The notes below the pieces were generated by a model that worked only from the letters and a program-made list of their open reading frames with translations, did no database searches and had not been told where the DNA came from. The position numbers and the translations under genes are program-made. A DNA stretch of 64,000 nucleotides from Streptococcus sanguinis (GTDB lineage: Bacteria; Bacillota; Bacilli; Lactobacillales; Streptococcaceae), in contig NZ_JAHZPA010000001.1 of NCBI RefSeq assembly GCF_019929225.1, positions 18,805 to 82,804 of the forward strand, read 5' to 3'. This document shows positions 1-8,752 of the stretch, one piece after another. How positions within the stretch are numbered: position 1 is the first letter of the stretch; each line of letters opens with the position of its first letter.

Positions 1-313
1 TTATGCAGAGGCTTCTCACCAAAATTTATGAAGATGATGTTAGGTGTCCTTATTTCTTCTATATCTACTCAATATTATGTGCTAAAAACATTTTTATAGT
101 GGTATTTATATGCCTCATTTTCAAAGATATTAGAATAAGTAACGAATTATATTTTCTATTTTCAAGTTATTATTTATGTTATACTAGAAAAGTCAATATT
201 TTAGAAAGCATCTTACTACATAACAAATTTTTTCATTCAAACCCGCACGAAAACAATATTGCAGACTTTTCCTTAGTTGTTGGGGGAATTGAGCTGATAT
301 TTGAATAGACTAA
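1..313. other. AT-rich leading stretch without a recognisable gene
   Basis: An open frame of 101 codons runs through 3-308 on the plus strand, but its product is a low-complexity Phe/Ile/Leu/Tyr-rich string with no motif I recognise. There is no ribosome binding site before its ATG. The base composition is more AT-rich than the real genes that follow. I read it as non-coding or decayed sequence; a truncated membrane-protein tail is possible but unsupported. Confidence 0.3.
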
Positions 314-470
314 CTAGTTCCTGATGGTGTAAATCAATTAGTTTATTAGTATACACGTCAGGCTTATCAGTTAAACCATCCAGGTACCTATTTGGATGGT
401 CGTGATATTCACGATGTTTAGCCAGAGGATATCCCAGCTGGGGCTTTGGAAACTAATATGAAATACTCTA
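314..470 (+). pseudogene. Degenerate coding remnant of unknown family
   Basis: Read in one frame from 314, the sequence gives a protein-like string interrupted by two in-frame TAG stops. Readable parts include VPDGVNQLVY, then YTRQAYQLNHPGTYLDGRD, then PEDIPAGALETNMKYS. The composition looks like a real globular protein rather than random AT-rich DNA, and an intrinsic terminator follows directly at 489-522, as at the 3' end of a gene. I do not recognise the family. It is probably the 3' end of a gene lost upstream of gnd. Confidence 0.4.
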
Positions 471-488
471 CTTTACTAAAATCCCCAC

Positions 489-522
489 AACCAAGTTCAG
501 TTTCATCTGAGCTTGGTTTTTC
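489..522 (+). terminator. Intrinsic terminator after the remnant
   Basis: A 12-bp stem (AACCAAGTTCAG pairing with CTGAGCTTGGTT, one G-U pair) has a 6-nt loop and is followed by a run of T. It closes the decayed gene and insulates gnd. Confidence 0.75.
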
Positions 523-580
523 TATTCATCCACCCTCACAATCCGTCACCGACTTAATACTTTCTTTTAAGCCTTAAAAA

Positions 581-589
581 TGATAAAAT
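581..589 (+). promoter_or_regulatory. Extended -10 promoter of gnd
   Basis: TGATAAAAT is an extended -10 element (TGn plus TAAAAT) 27 bases before the gnd ATG. No convincing -35 is visible at the usual distance. A GGAG ribosome site follows at about 606. Confidence 0.45.
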
Positions 590-616
590 AAGACAAACAA
601 ACTATAGGAGAACATA

Positions 617-2041
617 ATGACTAAAGCAAATTTTGGTGTTGTTGGTATGGCTGTTATGGGCCGTAACCTTGCCCTAAATATCGAATCTCGTGGCTATATA
701 GTTGCCATCTATAACCGCTCAGCAAATAAGACAGAGGACGTCGTTGCCTCTCATCCTGAGAAAAACTTTGTGCCAAGCTATGATGTAGAGTCTTTTGTCA
801 ACTCTATTGAAAAGCCACGTCGGATTATGCTGATGGTTCAAGCTGGTCCTGGTACAGATGCGACTATTCAGGCATTGCTTCCTCACTTGGATAAGGGCGA
901 TATTCTGATTGACGGTGGGAATACTTTCTACAAAGATACCATTCGCCGCAATGAAGAGTTGGCTAACTCTGGCATCAACTTCATCGGTACAGGCGTTTCT
1001 GGGGGTGAAAAGGGCGCATTGGAAGGACCGTCTATCATGCCGGGTGGTCAAAAAGAAGCTTATGAGTTGGTAGCAGATGTCTTGGAAGAAATCTCTGCTA
1101 AAGCTCCTGAAGACGGTGCACCATGTGTGACCTATATCGGTCCTGATGGTGCTGGTCACTATGTAAAAATGGTCCATAACGGGATTGAATATGGAGATAT
1201 GCAGCTGATCGCTGAGAGTTATGACTTGATGCAGCACTTGCTGGGGCTTTCAGCTAGTGAAATGGCAGATATCTTCACAGAGTGGAACAAAGGCGAGCTG
1301 GACAGCTATCTGATTGAGATTACAGCGGATATCTTGACACGCAAGGACGATGAAGGTCAAGATGGCCCAATCGTTGACTACATTCTGGATGCGGCTGGTA
1401 ATAAAGGAACCGGTAAGTGGACCAGTCAATCTTCTTTGGATTTAGGTGTGCCGCTGCCATTGATTACTGAGTCAGTCTTTGCGCGTTACATTTCTACCTA
1501 CAAAGATGAGCGTGTGGCTGCCAGCAAGGTATTGCCAAAACCAGCTGCATTCACCTTTGAGGGAGACAAGGCAGAGTTGATTGAAAAGATCCGTCAGGCT
1601 CTTTACTTCTCAAAAATCATGTCTTATGCTCAAGGTTTTGCTCAATTGCGTGTAGCTTCTAAGGAAAATAATTGGAATCTGCCGTTCGGAGAGATTGCTT
1701 CTATCTGGCGTGCTGGCTGCATCATCCGTGCCCGCTTCCTTCAGAAAATTACAGATGCTTACAGCCGTGATGCTGACCTTGCAAACCTGCTCTTAGATGA
1801 ATACTTCATGGATATTACAGCTAAGTACCAACAGGCAGTCCGTGATGTTGTCAGCTTGGCTGTGCAAGCAGGTGTACCAGTACCAACCTTCTCCAGTGCC
1901 ATTGCTTACTTTGATAGCTACCGTGCAGAAAATCTGCCAGCTAATCTGATTCAGGCACAGCGTGATTACTTTGGTGCTCATACATACAACCGTAAAGACA
2001 AAGAAGGTACCTACCACTATTCTTGGTACGACGAAAAATAG
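617..2041 (+). CDS. gnd: 6-phosphogluconate dehydrogenase, decarboxylating
   Basis: Oxidative pentose-phosphate enzyme: it converts 6-phosphogluconate and NADP+ to ribulose 5-phosphate, CO2 and NADPH in the cytosol. The 474-residue length is normal for the long bacterial form. Visible features are the N-terminal nucleotide fold ([14 protein letters not shown] near residues 7-20), the substrate segment [19 protein letters not shown], the catalytic region [13 protein letters not shown] and the helical C-domain ending in the [10 protein letters not shown] tail. The gene is followed after 9 bases by ritR, so the two are probably one transcript. The same gnd-ritR pairing is known in S. pneumoniae, and it links NADPH supply with a redox-responsive regulator. 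Confidence 0.98.
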   Translation: MTKANFGVVGMAVMGRNLALNIESRGYIVAIYNRSANKTEDVVASHPEKNFVPSYDVESFVNSIEKPRRIMLMVQAGPGTDATIQALLPHLDKGDILIDGGNTFYKDTIRRNEELANSGINFIGTGVSGGEKGALEGPSIMPGGQKEAYELVADVLEEISAKAPEDGAPCVTYIGPDGAGHYVKMVHNGIEYGDMQLIAESYDLMQHLLGLSASEMADIFTEWNKGELDSYLIEITADILTRKDDEGQDGPIVDYILDAAGNKGTGKWTSQSSLDLGVPLPLITESVFARYISTYKDERVAASKVLPKPAAFTFEGDKAELIEKIRQALYFSKIMSYAQGFAQLRVASKENNWNLPFGEIASIWRAGCIIRARFLQKITDAYSRDADLANLLLDEYFMDITAKYQQAVRDVVSLAVQAGVPVPTFSSAIAYFDSYRAENLPANLIQAQRDYFGAHTYNRKDKEGTYHYSWYDEK

Positions 2042-2050
2042 GATAGGCCT

Positions 2051-2740
2051 ATGGCAAAGCGAATTTTACTAGTAGAAAATGAAAAAAATCTTGCCCGATT
2101 TGTGAGTTTGGAACTGCAAAAGGAAAGCTTTCTTGTAGATTTGGCTGAGACTGGTCAAGAGGGACTGGCTTTGGCTAAAGATGTGGATTATGACTTGCTC
2201 TTGCTCAACTATGATCTTCAAGATATGACTGCCAGCGATTTTGCTCAGCAGCTGAGCTTGATCAAGCCAGCGTCCGTCATTATCGTTTTGGCTAGTCGCG
2301 AAGAGATTGCAGAGCAGCAGGAAACAATCCAGCATTTTGCTGTTTCCTACGTAGTCAAGCCTTTCATTATCAGTGATTTAGTGGAGCGTGTCTCTATCAT
2401 TTTCCACGGGCGGGACTTTATTGACCAGCACTGCAGCCTCTTGAAAATTCCGACCTCTTATCGCAATCTGCGAGTAGATATTAAAAATCATACGGTTTAC
2501 CGTGGTGAGGAAGTTATTGCACTGACGCGGCGGGAGTACGATCTGCTGGTGACCCTGATGGGCAGCAATAAGGTCATGAGCCGTGAGCAGCTGCTGGAGC
2601 GTGTCTGGAAGTACGAGAGTGCAACGGAGACCAACGTTGTAGATGTTTATATTCGTTATCTGCGCAGTAAAATTGATGTGGAAGGGCAGCCAAGCTATAT
2701 CAAAACCGTTCGCGGTGTTGGTTATGCCATGCAAGAATAA
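2051..2740 (+). CDS. ritR: RitR, orphan atypical response regulator
   Basis: OmpR-type regulator of 229 residues: receiver domain (about 1-120) plus winged-helix DNA-binding domain (about 130-229, with LTRREYDLL and ETNVVDVYIRYLRSK). The receiver phosphorylation site is Asn53 instead of Asp (LLLLNYDL), so it cannot be phosphorylated in the normal way. Cys128 lies in the linker (DQHCSLL). Both features are hallmarks of pneumococcal RitR, a repressor of iron transport in which Cys128 senses oxidant by disulfide formation. No sensor kinase gene is adjacent, consistent with an orphan. Its targets here are not shown, but a siderophore importer lies near the end of the window. Confidence 0.93.
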   Translation: MAKRILLVENEKNLARFVSLELQKESFLVDLAETGQEGLALAKDVDYDLLLLNYDLQDMTASDFAQQLSLIKPASVIIVLASREEIAEQQETIQHFAVSYVVKPFIISDLVERVSIIFHGRDFIDQHCSLLKIPTSYRNLRVDIKNHTVYRGEEVIALTRREYDLLVTLMGSNKVMSREQLLERVWKYESATETNVVDVYIRYLRSKIDVEGQPSYIKTVRGVGYAMQE

Positions 2741-2747
2741 AAAAATC

Positions 2748-2781
2748 AAAACTCTGTTCTCCTTAGGAGACGGAGTTTTTT
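2748..2781 (+). terminator. Terminator of the gnd-ritR operon
   Basis: AAAACTCTGTTCTCC pairs with GGAGACGGAGTTTT around a TTA loop (one internal mismatch), followed by T residues. It starts 7 bases after the ritR stop. Confidence 0.8.
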
Positions 2782-2833
2782 GCGCTTGTTATAGTATAGA
2801 TAGGAGAACTAATGGGATTTTTCTAACTATTTT

Positions 2834-2849
2834 ATGCAATCGTTTTCGT
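2834..2849 (+). promoter_or_regulatory. Upstream cre-like CcpA site of ptsG
   Basis: ATGCAATCGTTTTCG matches the CcpA consensus WTGNAANCGNWNNCW at all but the last position. It lies about 100 bases upstream of the ptsG -35 box. Confidence 0.5.
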
Positions 2850-2932
2850 TGGAATATAGCAAAAATATAACTCTTGAAGAGAAAATGCAGTATTTTAGGT
2901 GCAAAAAAAGAGAAATTTTTTTTATAAAAGCC

Positions 2933-2960
2933 TTTACAAAATAAAAAATCGTGCTATAAT
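2933..2960 (+). promoter_or_regulatory. Promoter of ptsG
   Basis: -35 TTTACA at 2933-2938 and -10 TATAAT at 2955-2960 with 16 bases between. The predicted start of transcription is near 2967, directly in front of the downstream cre box. Confidence 0.8.
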
Positions 2961-2972
2961 AGATGTATCGAT

Positions 2973-2987
2973 ATGCAAACGATTTCA
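2973..2987 (+). promoter_or_regulatory. cre box just downstream of the ptsG start site
   Basis: ATGCAAACGATTTCA is a perfect match to WTGNAANCGNWNNCW. It sits about 6-20 bases into the predicted transcript, a position where CcpA normally represses by blocking initiation or elongation. Confidence 0.75.
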
Positions 2988-3027
2988 CAAAAACGGACTT
3001 GTTTGTAAAAAATATAAGGAGGTCTGA

Positions 3028-5220
3028 ATGATGAAAGATTCATTCAAGAACATTTTTAGCTTTGAATTTTGGCAAAAATTCGGTAAAGCTTTGATGGTGG
3101 TCGTTGCTGTTATGCCGGCAGCAGGACTGATGATTAGTATCGGTAAATCAATTCCGATGATTAATCCAAATCTAGGTGTTTTAGTCACTACTGGTGGTGT
3201 TTTAGAGCAGATTGGTTGGGGGGTTATTGGTAACCTGCATATCCTCTTTGCTTTGGCTATCGGTGGAAGCTGGGCAAAAGAACGCGCAGGCGGTGCCTTC
3301 GCAGCAGGTCTGTCCTTTATCCTGATTAACCGTATTACTGGTGTTATGTTTGGCGTTACCAGCGATATGCTCTCAGATAAGGCAGCTGTAGTTAAAACAA
3401 TGTTTGGCGCATCTATTAAGGTTTCTGATTATTTCATCAGCGTTCTAGAGTCACCAGCTCTGAACATGGGTGTATTTGTCGGAATTATTGCTGGTTTTGT
3501 TGGAGCTACAGCTTATAACAAATACTACAATTTCCGTAAATTGCCAGATGCTTTGTCATTCTTCAATGGTAAGCGTTTTGTACCTTTCGTTGTTATCTTG
3601 CGCTCAGTAATCGTGGCAATTGTTTTGTCATTCGTATGGCCAGTTGTTCAATCAGGTATCAACAGCTTTGGTATTTGGATTGCTAACTCACAAGATACTG
3701 CACCAGTTTTAGCACCATTCATCTATGGTACTTTGGAACGTCTCTTGCTTCCATTTGGTTTGCACCACATGTTGACCATTCCGATGAACTACACAGAATT
3801 AGGTGGTGTTTATCACGTTATTACTGGTTCTGGTGCGGGAACAACTGTAGCTGGTCAAGATCCACTATGGTTGGCTTGGGTAACTGACTTGGTTGGTACG
3901 AAATCAGCTGATCCTTCTACTTACCAACACTTGCTTGATACAGTTCATCCAGCTCGATTCAAGGTTGGTCAGATGATTGGTTCATTCGGTATCCTTATGG
4001 GGGTAGCGGCAGCTATCTATCACAATGTAGATGCTGACAAGAAGCACAAATACAAAGGTATGATGATTGCGACTGCTTTGGCGACCTTCTTAACAGGGGT
4101 TACTGAGCCAATCGAGTATATGTTCATGTTCGTTGCAACACCGCTGTATATCATTTATGCATTTGTACAAGGTGCTGCGTTTGCAATGGCTGACATCGTT
4201 AACCTTCGTGTGCACTCATTCGGTTCTATCGAATTCTTGACCCGTACTCCTATGGCCATCAATGCTGGCTTAGGAATGGATATCATCAACTTCATCTGGG
4301 TAACTATCCTCTTTGGTGTTGTGATGTACCTCATTTCTAACTTCATGATCAAGAAGTTCAACTACGCAACTCCAGGACGTAATGGTAACTATGAAACAGC
4401 AGACGGTTCAGATGAAGCTTCTTCATCAGAGTCAACTGGCGGTAAAGTTGCTGAAGCATCTCAAGCAGTAAATGTTATCAACCTTCTGGGTGGTCGCGCT
4501 AATATCGTAGATGTAGATGCATGTATGACTCGTCTGCGTGTGACTGTCAAAGATGCTGAAAAAGTTGGAACAGAAGAACAGTGGAAAGCTGAAGGCGCTA
4601 TGGGCTTGGTTATGAAAGGCCAAGGCGTTCAGGCTATCTACGGACCAAAAGCTGACGTTCTCAAATCTGATATTCAAGACTTGTTGGATTCTGGTGAAGT
4701 GATTCCTGAAACACTTCCTAGCCAAAAAGCAGAATCAGCAGCTGCCGAAGTTACTTACAAAGGTGTGACTGAGGAGGTTGAAACTGTTGCGGACGGTCAA
4801 GTCATTGACTTGGCAGATGTTAAAGATCCAGTATTCTCACAAAAAATGATGGGTGACGGATTTGCAGTTGAGCCTGAAAACGGTAAGATTTATTCACCAG
4901 TTGCTGGTACAGTAACTAGCGTCTTCCCTAGCAAGCACGCTATCGGTCTTGTAACAGATAACGGCTTAGAAGTCTTGGTACATATTGGTTTGGAAACTGT
5001 TAGCCTTGAAGGTAAACCTTTCGAAGTTCATGTTTCAGAAGGTCAGAAAGTTGCAGCTGGAGATCTTCTTGTAACGGCTGACTTGGGAGCAATCAAGGAA
5101 GCAGGACGCGAAACTTCAACTATCGTAGTCTTCACTAATGCAGCAGCCATCAAGTCTGTAACAGTAGAAAAACTTGGTCAATCATCTGCTAAGACAGTTG
5201 TTGCTAAGGTTGAATTGTAA
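3028..5220 (+). CDS. ptsG: PTS glucose transporter, fused EIICBA
   Basis: Phosphotransferase permease that imports and phosphorylates glucose (possibly also related hexoses). It is a 730-residue fusion in the order IIC (membrane, about 1-440), IIB (about 470-560, phospho-Cys in DACMTRLRVTVKD) and IIA (about 590-730, histidine in VLVHIGLETV with the partner KHAIGLV). The protein closely resembles pneumococcal PtsG in my memory of the family, including NRITG, HHMLTIPMNYTELGG and the TPGRNGNYETA linker. An AAGGAGGT ribosome site precedes two ATG codons (3028 and 3031); either may be used. Two cre boxes indicate CcpA control. Confidence 0.92.
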   Translation: MMKDSFKNIFSFEFWQKFGKALMVVVAVMPAAGLMISIGKSIPMINPNLGVLVTTGGVLEQIGWGVIGNLHILFALAIGGSWAKERAGGAFAAGLSFILINRITGVMFGVTSDMLSDKAAVVKTMFGASIKVSDYFISVLESPALNMGVFVGIIAGFVGATAYNKYYNFRKLPDALSFFNGKRFVPFVVILRSVIVAIVLSFVWPVVQSGINSFGIWIANSQDTAPVLAPFIYGTLERLLLPFGLHHMLTIPMNYTELGGVYHVITGSGAGTTVAGQDPLWLAWVTDLVGTKSADPSTYQHLLDTVHPARFKVGQMIGSFGILMGVAAAIYHNVDADKKHKYKGMMIATALATFLTGVTEPIEYMFMFVATPLYIIYAFVQGAAFAMADIVNLRVHSFGSIEFLTRTPMAINAGLGMDIINFIWVTILFGVVMYLISNFMIKKFNYATPGRNGNYETADGSDEASSSESTGGKVAEASQAVNVINLLGGRANIVDVDACMTRLRVTVKDAEKVGTEEQWKAEGAMGLVMKGQGVQAIYGPKADVLKSDIQDLLDSGEVIPETLPSQKAESAAAEVTYKGVTEEVETVADGQVIDLADVKDPVFSQKMMGDGFAVEPENGKIYSPVAGTVTSVFPSKHAIGLVTDNGLEVLVHIGLETVSLEGKPFEVHVSEGQKVAAGDLLVTADLGAIKEAGRETSTIVVFTNAAAIKSVTVEKLGQSSAKTVVAKVEL

Positions 5221-5237
5221 AATAGAAAAGAGAAATC

Positions 5238-6053
5238 ATGGCAAAATTCCTGACATTAAATACTCATAGTTGGATGGAAGAAGAGCAAGAAATCAAGCTT
5301 AATCAGCTTGCAGAACGCATTCTTCAAGAAAAATATGATGTCATTTGCCTGCAGGAAGTCAATCAATTAACGGAGTCTGAACAGGTTGTTCAGGCTCCTT
5401 TCTATCAGGCGGTTGAGGGTGCAATTGAGATCCATCAAGACCACTTTGCCCTTTGTTTGGTAGAAAAGTTGGCTGAGGCAGGACTGGACTATCATTGGTC
5501 CTGGGCCTATAATCATATTGGATTTGATATTTACAACGAAGGAGTGGCAATTCTGTCCAGAAAGCCGCTGACTCCTAGAGAAGTTCTGGTTTCAGAGGCT
5601 AATGATCCTAGGGATTACCATACTCGTAAGGTCTTGCTAGCCGAGACTGAGGTTGATGGTCAATTGTTGACAATTGCCTCCTGCCATCTGTCTTGGTGGG
5701 ACAAAGGCTTCCAGGGGGAATGGGCTAAGCTTGAAGAAGAGCTGCTAAAAGCAGAAACTCCTCTGGTCCTCATGGGCGATTTCAACAATCCAGTCGGTCA
5801 ACAAGGCTACCAGACTATCTTAGCCAGTCCACTGAAGCTGCAGGATAGCCATACTGCTGCAAAAGAAGCTATCGGAGAGGCGACAGTAGAAGGGACTATT
5901 GCAGGCTGGGATGATAATAAACATGCTCTGAAGATAGACTATGTTTTCACTAGCCAAGGGATGGACGTTGAGCGCTCCGCTGTTGTTTTTGACGGGAAAG
6001 AAACCCCTGTTGTCAGTGACCACTTTGGTTTAGAAGTGCAAGTGACTTTATAA
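5238..6053 (+). CDS. Endonuclease/exonuclease/phosphatase family hydrolase
   Basis: 271-residue EEP-fold enzyme without signal peptide, so probably cytoplasmic. The metal-binding and catalytic landmarks are present in order: LTLNTHSW near the N-terminus, ICLQEVNQ (metal-binding Glu), SCHLSWW, LMGDFNNP (Asp/Asn pair) and C-terminal VVSDHFGLEV (catalytic His). The family contains nucleases, sphingomyelinases and phosphoesterases, and the sequence alone does not fix the substrate. It starts 17 bases after ptsG and shares its transcript, which suggests a sugar-phosphate or housekeeping link that I cannot specify. Confidence 0.8.
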   Translation: MAKFLTLNTHSWMEEEQEIKLNQLAERILQEKYDVICLQEVNQLTESEQVVQAPFYQAVEGAIEIHQDHFALCLVEKLAEAGLDYHWSWAYNHIGFDIYNEGVAILSRKPLTPREVLVSEANDPRDYHTRKVLLAETEVDGQLLTIASCHLSWWDKGFQGEWAKLEEELLKAETPLVLMGDFNNPVGQQGYQTILASPLKLQDSHTAAKEAIGEATVEGTIAGWDDNKHALKIDYVFTSQGMDVERSAVVFDGKETPVVSDHFGLEVQVTL

Positions 6054-6065
6054 TAGTAAAAAGAT

Positions 6066-6115
6066 GAGGCAAGATTGAGAATGCAACAGATTTGCCTCTC
6101 TTTTTCTTTTTGATA
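6066..6115 (+). terminator. Terminator after the ptsG operon
   Basis: GAGGCAA and TTGCCTC form the base of a hairpin with a long loop, followed by a T-rich tract. Confidence 0.6.
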
Positions 6116-6167
6116 AACATATTTTTAAGGTGAAATAGTGTAATTTTACACCCCAAACGGCTGTCTT

Positions 6168-6195
6168 TTGTTATTCTTGAAAACGTGTTATAATG
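6168..6195 (+). promoter_or_regulatory. Promoter of the nrdR operon
   Basis: -35 TTGTTA (6168-6173) and -10 TATAAT (6190-6195), spacer 16. No NrdR box is evident next to it. Confidence 0.65.
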
Positions 6196-6223
6196 AAGTA
6201 TTAGGATTCTAGGAGGAAATGGT

Positions 6224-6697
6224 ATGCGTTGTCCAAAATGTGGTGGGAATAAATCAAGTGTAGTTGATAGCAGACAGGCAGAAGATGGGAATACAATCCG
6301 TCGCCGCCGTGAGTGTGAGGAATGTCAGCACCGCTTTACGACCTACGAGCGCGTCGAAGAGAGAACCCTAGTGGTTGTCAAAAAGGACGGGACACGCGAG
6401 CAATTTTCTCGGGATAAGATTTTTAACGGTATTATTCGCTCCGCTCAAAAGCGACCAGTATCTAGTGACGAAATAGAGGAGATTGTCAATCGAATCGAGC
6501 AAAAAGTCCGCAGTCAGAGCGATAATGAAATCAATAGTGAATATATTGGATCCTTGGTCATGGATGAACTGGCTGAGCTGGATGAAATCACCTACGTTCG
6601 TTTTGCCAGTGTTTACCGGAGTTTCAAGGATGTGGGAGAACTGGAAAGCTTGCTCAAGCAGATTACCAAGGGGTCCAAGAAGAAAAAGGACAAATAA
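6224..6697 (+). CDS. nrdR: Transcriptional repressor NrdR
   Basis: Nucleotide-sensing repressor of ribonucleotide reductase genes. It has 157 residues, the normal family length. The zinc ribbon is complete (CPKC at 3-6 and CEEC at 31-34), and the ATP-cone domain follows (about 46-136, beginning [18 protein letters not shown]). The gene is first in an operon with dnaB and dnaI, an arrangement conserved in streptococci that ties dNTP supply to replication initiation. Its stop is directly adjacent to the dnaB start. Confidence 0.97.
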   Translation: MRCPKCGGNKSSVVDSRQAEDGNTIRRRRECEECQHRFTTYERVEERTLVVVKKDGTREQFSRDKIFNGIIRSAQKRPVSSDEIEEIVNRIEQKVRSQSDNEINSEYIGSLVMDELAELDEITYVRFASVYRSFKDVGELESLLKQITKGSKKKKDK

Positions 6698-7852
6698 ATG
6701 AAACCAAACCATCAGTTTTCTTTCTTGCGCAATAATGCAGTCAGCTCAGATATTGCTATCTTGACCAAGCTCTATTTGCCGATTTTGGGGAGAGAAGCGG
6801 TAGCACTTTATCTTTATCTGCTGTCTTTTGGAGATAATGGGCAAAAGCAGCACCTCTTCAGTCAGATTCTCAATCATTTAGATTTTGGACTTAATATTTT
6901 AGAAGAAAGTTTTGAGCGTTTGGCGGCGATTAAGCTAGTAGATCTTTATCAAACAGATGACTATTATCTGATTCAACTCCACCCGACCTTAACGGCGGAG
7001 GAATTTTTCAGCCATAATGTGTACAGTCGGCTCTTGGAAAAGAAAATCGGCGAAGCTGCTGCAGATGCCCTGCGACCAGAAAATCCTAGCGGAGATAAAT
7101 TGATCAAGCCTTTTATGCAGGTGTTTGGTATGGAAGATGAGCAAGCAAGGGCAGTGCGAAAAGCCAATGATTTTGACTTGGAGTATTTCAAGCAACGGAT
7201 GGCTCAGGACAATCTTCGTTTTGCCAATGAAAAGGAAGATGTGCTAGAATTGTTTGCAATTGCTGAGCAGAAGAAGTGGACTTGGTATGAGACTTATGTC
7301 TTGGCGAGAGAAACTGCTGTTTCTCAGGTCATTTCTACTAAACGGATGAAGCAAAAGCTAGCTCAGAAGCCGGCAGAAGGCCAATTTTCTAAGCAGGAGC
7401 AGTCTATCATTCAAGAGGCAAAACGAACATCTCCAATGGTCTTTCTGGCAGAAATCAAAAAAACTCGTCAGGCTGCTATTACGCGGACGGAGAGAAAGCT
7501 TTTGCTGGATTTAGCTGAATTAGGCCTTTTGGACGAGGTTATCAACGTAATCTTGCTCTTGACCTTTAATAAGGTGGATTCAGCCAATCTCAATGAAAAG
7601 TATGCCCTCAAGGTAGCTAATGATTTTTCTTATCAAAAGGTGACGACAGCTGAGGAAGCAGTCTTGAAAATCCGTGAGCGCAACCAGCAGCCCCAGAACC
7701 GTCCAGCTAAATCTGGACAAGGCTCTACCAAGAGCAACGTACCTGACTGGAGTCAGCCGGATTATAAAAATGAAACGAGCGCAGAGAAGCAGGCCGAGCT
7801 AGAAGAGCAGAAACGTCGGCTCTTAGCCAAACTTGAAGGAGGAGGCGAATAA
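6698..7852 (+). CDS. dnaB: Replication initiation / helicase-loading protein DnaB
   Basis: 384-residue Firmicute DnaB (not the DnaB helicase of E. coli), which works with DnaD and DnaI to load the replicative helicase at the origin and at stalled forks. The C-terminal half carries the conserved DnaD/DnaB helical region (around PMVFLAEIKKTRQAAITRTER and LGLLDEVINVILLLTFNKV) followed by a basic, polar tail. It starts immediately after the nrdR stop (TAAATG) and ends directly before dnaI. Identification rests on length, context and these motifs. Confidence 0.9.
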   Translation: MKPNHQFSFLRNNAVSSDIAILTKLYLPILGREAVALYLYLLSFGDNGQKQHLFSQILNHLDFGLNILEESFERLAAIKLVDLYQTDDYYLIQLHPTLTAEEFFSHNVYSRLLEKKIGEAAADALRPENPSGDKLIKPFMQVFGMEDEQARAVRKANDFDLEYFKQRMAQDNLRFANEKEDVLELFAIAEQKKWTWYETYVLARETAVSQVISTKRMKQKLAQKPAEGQFSKQEQSIIQEAKRTSPMVFLAEIKKTRQAAITRTERKLLLDLAELGLLDEVINVILLLTFNKVDSANLNEKYALKVANDFSYQKVTTAEEAVLKIRERNQQPQNRPAKSGQGSTKSNVPDWSQPDYKNETSAEKQAELEEQKRRLLAKLEGGGE

Positions 7853-8752
7853 ATGGAGAAAATAGGACAGAATATGCCTCATATGAATAGGGTGCGGCAG
7901 TTTGACTATCAGGAGCTGGTTAAGCAGATTATGGCCGATCCAGATGTGGCAGCCTTTATCCAGCAGGAAAAGCTGACCCAAGCTGAGATTCAGCGCAGTG
8001 TCTCCAAGTTTAACCAGTATATTACGGAGCGTAACCGCTTTTTGCTGGGGGACGAGACCTATATTGCCAAGGGCTATAAGCCAATCTTGGTGAAAAATGA
8101 AGGCTATGCGGATGTTGCCTATGAAGAGACACCTGAGTTGATTGAGCAGGAGAGACAGGAGGCTATTAGAAGCCGTCTCAATCTTATCAGCCTACCAGCC
8201 AGTCTCAAGGAGGCTAGTCTGGCTCAGGTGGATCTGGACGATGTTGGCCGCTACAAGGCTTTTGAACTTTTGACCAACTTCGTTGCTGAGTTTCCGAATT
8301 ATCAGAAGGCTGTTTATCTCTACGGCGATTTTGGGGTCGGTAAGAGTTACATGATGGCTGCTCTGGCGCATGATTTGTCAGAAAAACGCAGTGTTTCAAC
8401 GATACTCCTTCACTATCCAAGCTTTGTTTTGGATGTTAAGAATGCGATCAGTTCCGGCTTGGTCAAGGAGAAGATCGACCAAGTCAAGACAGCTCAAGTG
8501 CTGATTTTGGACGATATTGGTGCAGAGCAGTCCAGTCCTTGGATGCGCGATGAGATTTTGCAGGTCATTCTCCAGCACCGTATGCAGGAAAATCTGCCAA
8601 CTTTCTTTACTTCTAACTTTAGTTTTGCGGATTTAGAGCGTCACTTTGCCAGCTCTAAGAATGGCGATGAGACTTGGCAGGCTAAGCGAGTTATGGAGCG
8701 AATTAAGTTTCTGGCTCAGGAGGTACGCCTAGAAGGAGAGAACCGCCGATGA
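7853..8752 (+). CDS. dnaI: Primosomal protein DnaI, helicase loader ATPase
   Basis: 299-residue AAA+ ATPase that delivers the replicative helicase. The N-terminal third is the helicase-binding domain. The ATPase domain has Walker A YGDFGVGKSYMMAALAH and Walker B VLILDDIGAEQ, followed by the sensor segment PTFFTSNFSF. It is translationally linked to dnaB upstream (adjacent stop and start) and overlaps the next gene by ATGA. Confidence 0.95.
   Translation: MEKIGQNMPHMNRVRQFDYQELVKQIMADPDVAAFIQQEKLTQAEIQRSVSKFNQYITERNRFLLGDETYIAKGYKPILVKNEGYADVAYEETPELIEQERQEAIRSRLNLISLPASLKEASLAQVDLDDVGRYKAFELLTNFVAEFPNYQKAVYLYGDFGVGKSYMMAALAHDLSEKRSVSTILLHYPSFVLDVKNAISSGLVKEKIDQVKTAQVLILDDIGAEQSSPWMRDEILQVILQHRMQENLPTFFTSNFSFADLERHFASSKNGDETWQAKRVMERIKFLAQEVRLEGENRR

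Noticed and set aside
3..308. 101-codon open frame at the left edge
   Set aside because: Low-complexity AT-driven product, no ribosome site, no family; not listed as a gene.
719..1237. 172-codon frame antisense to gnd
   Set aside because: Shadow of a well-conserved gene on the other strand; no ribosome site and no family.
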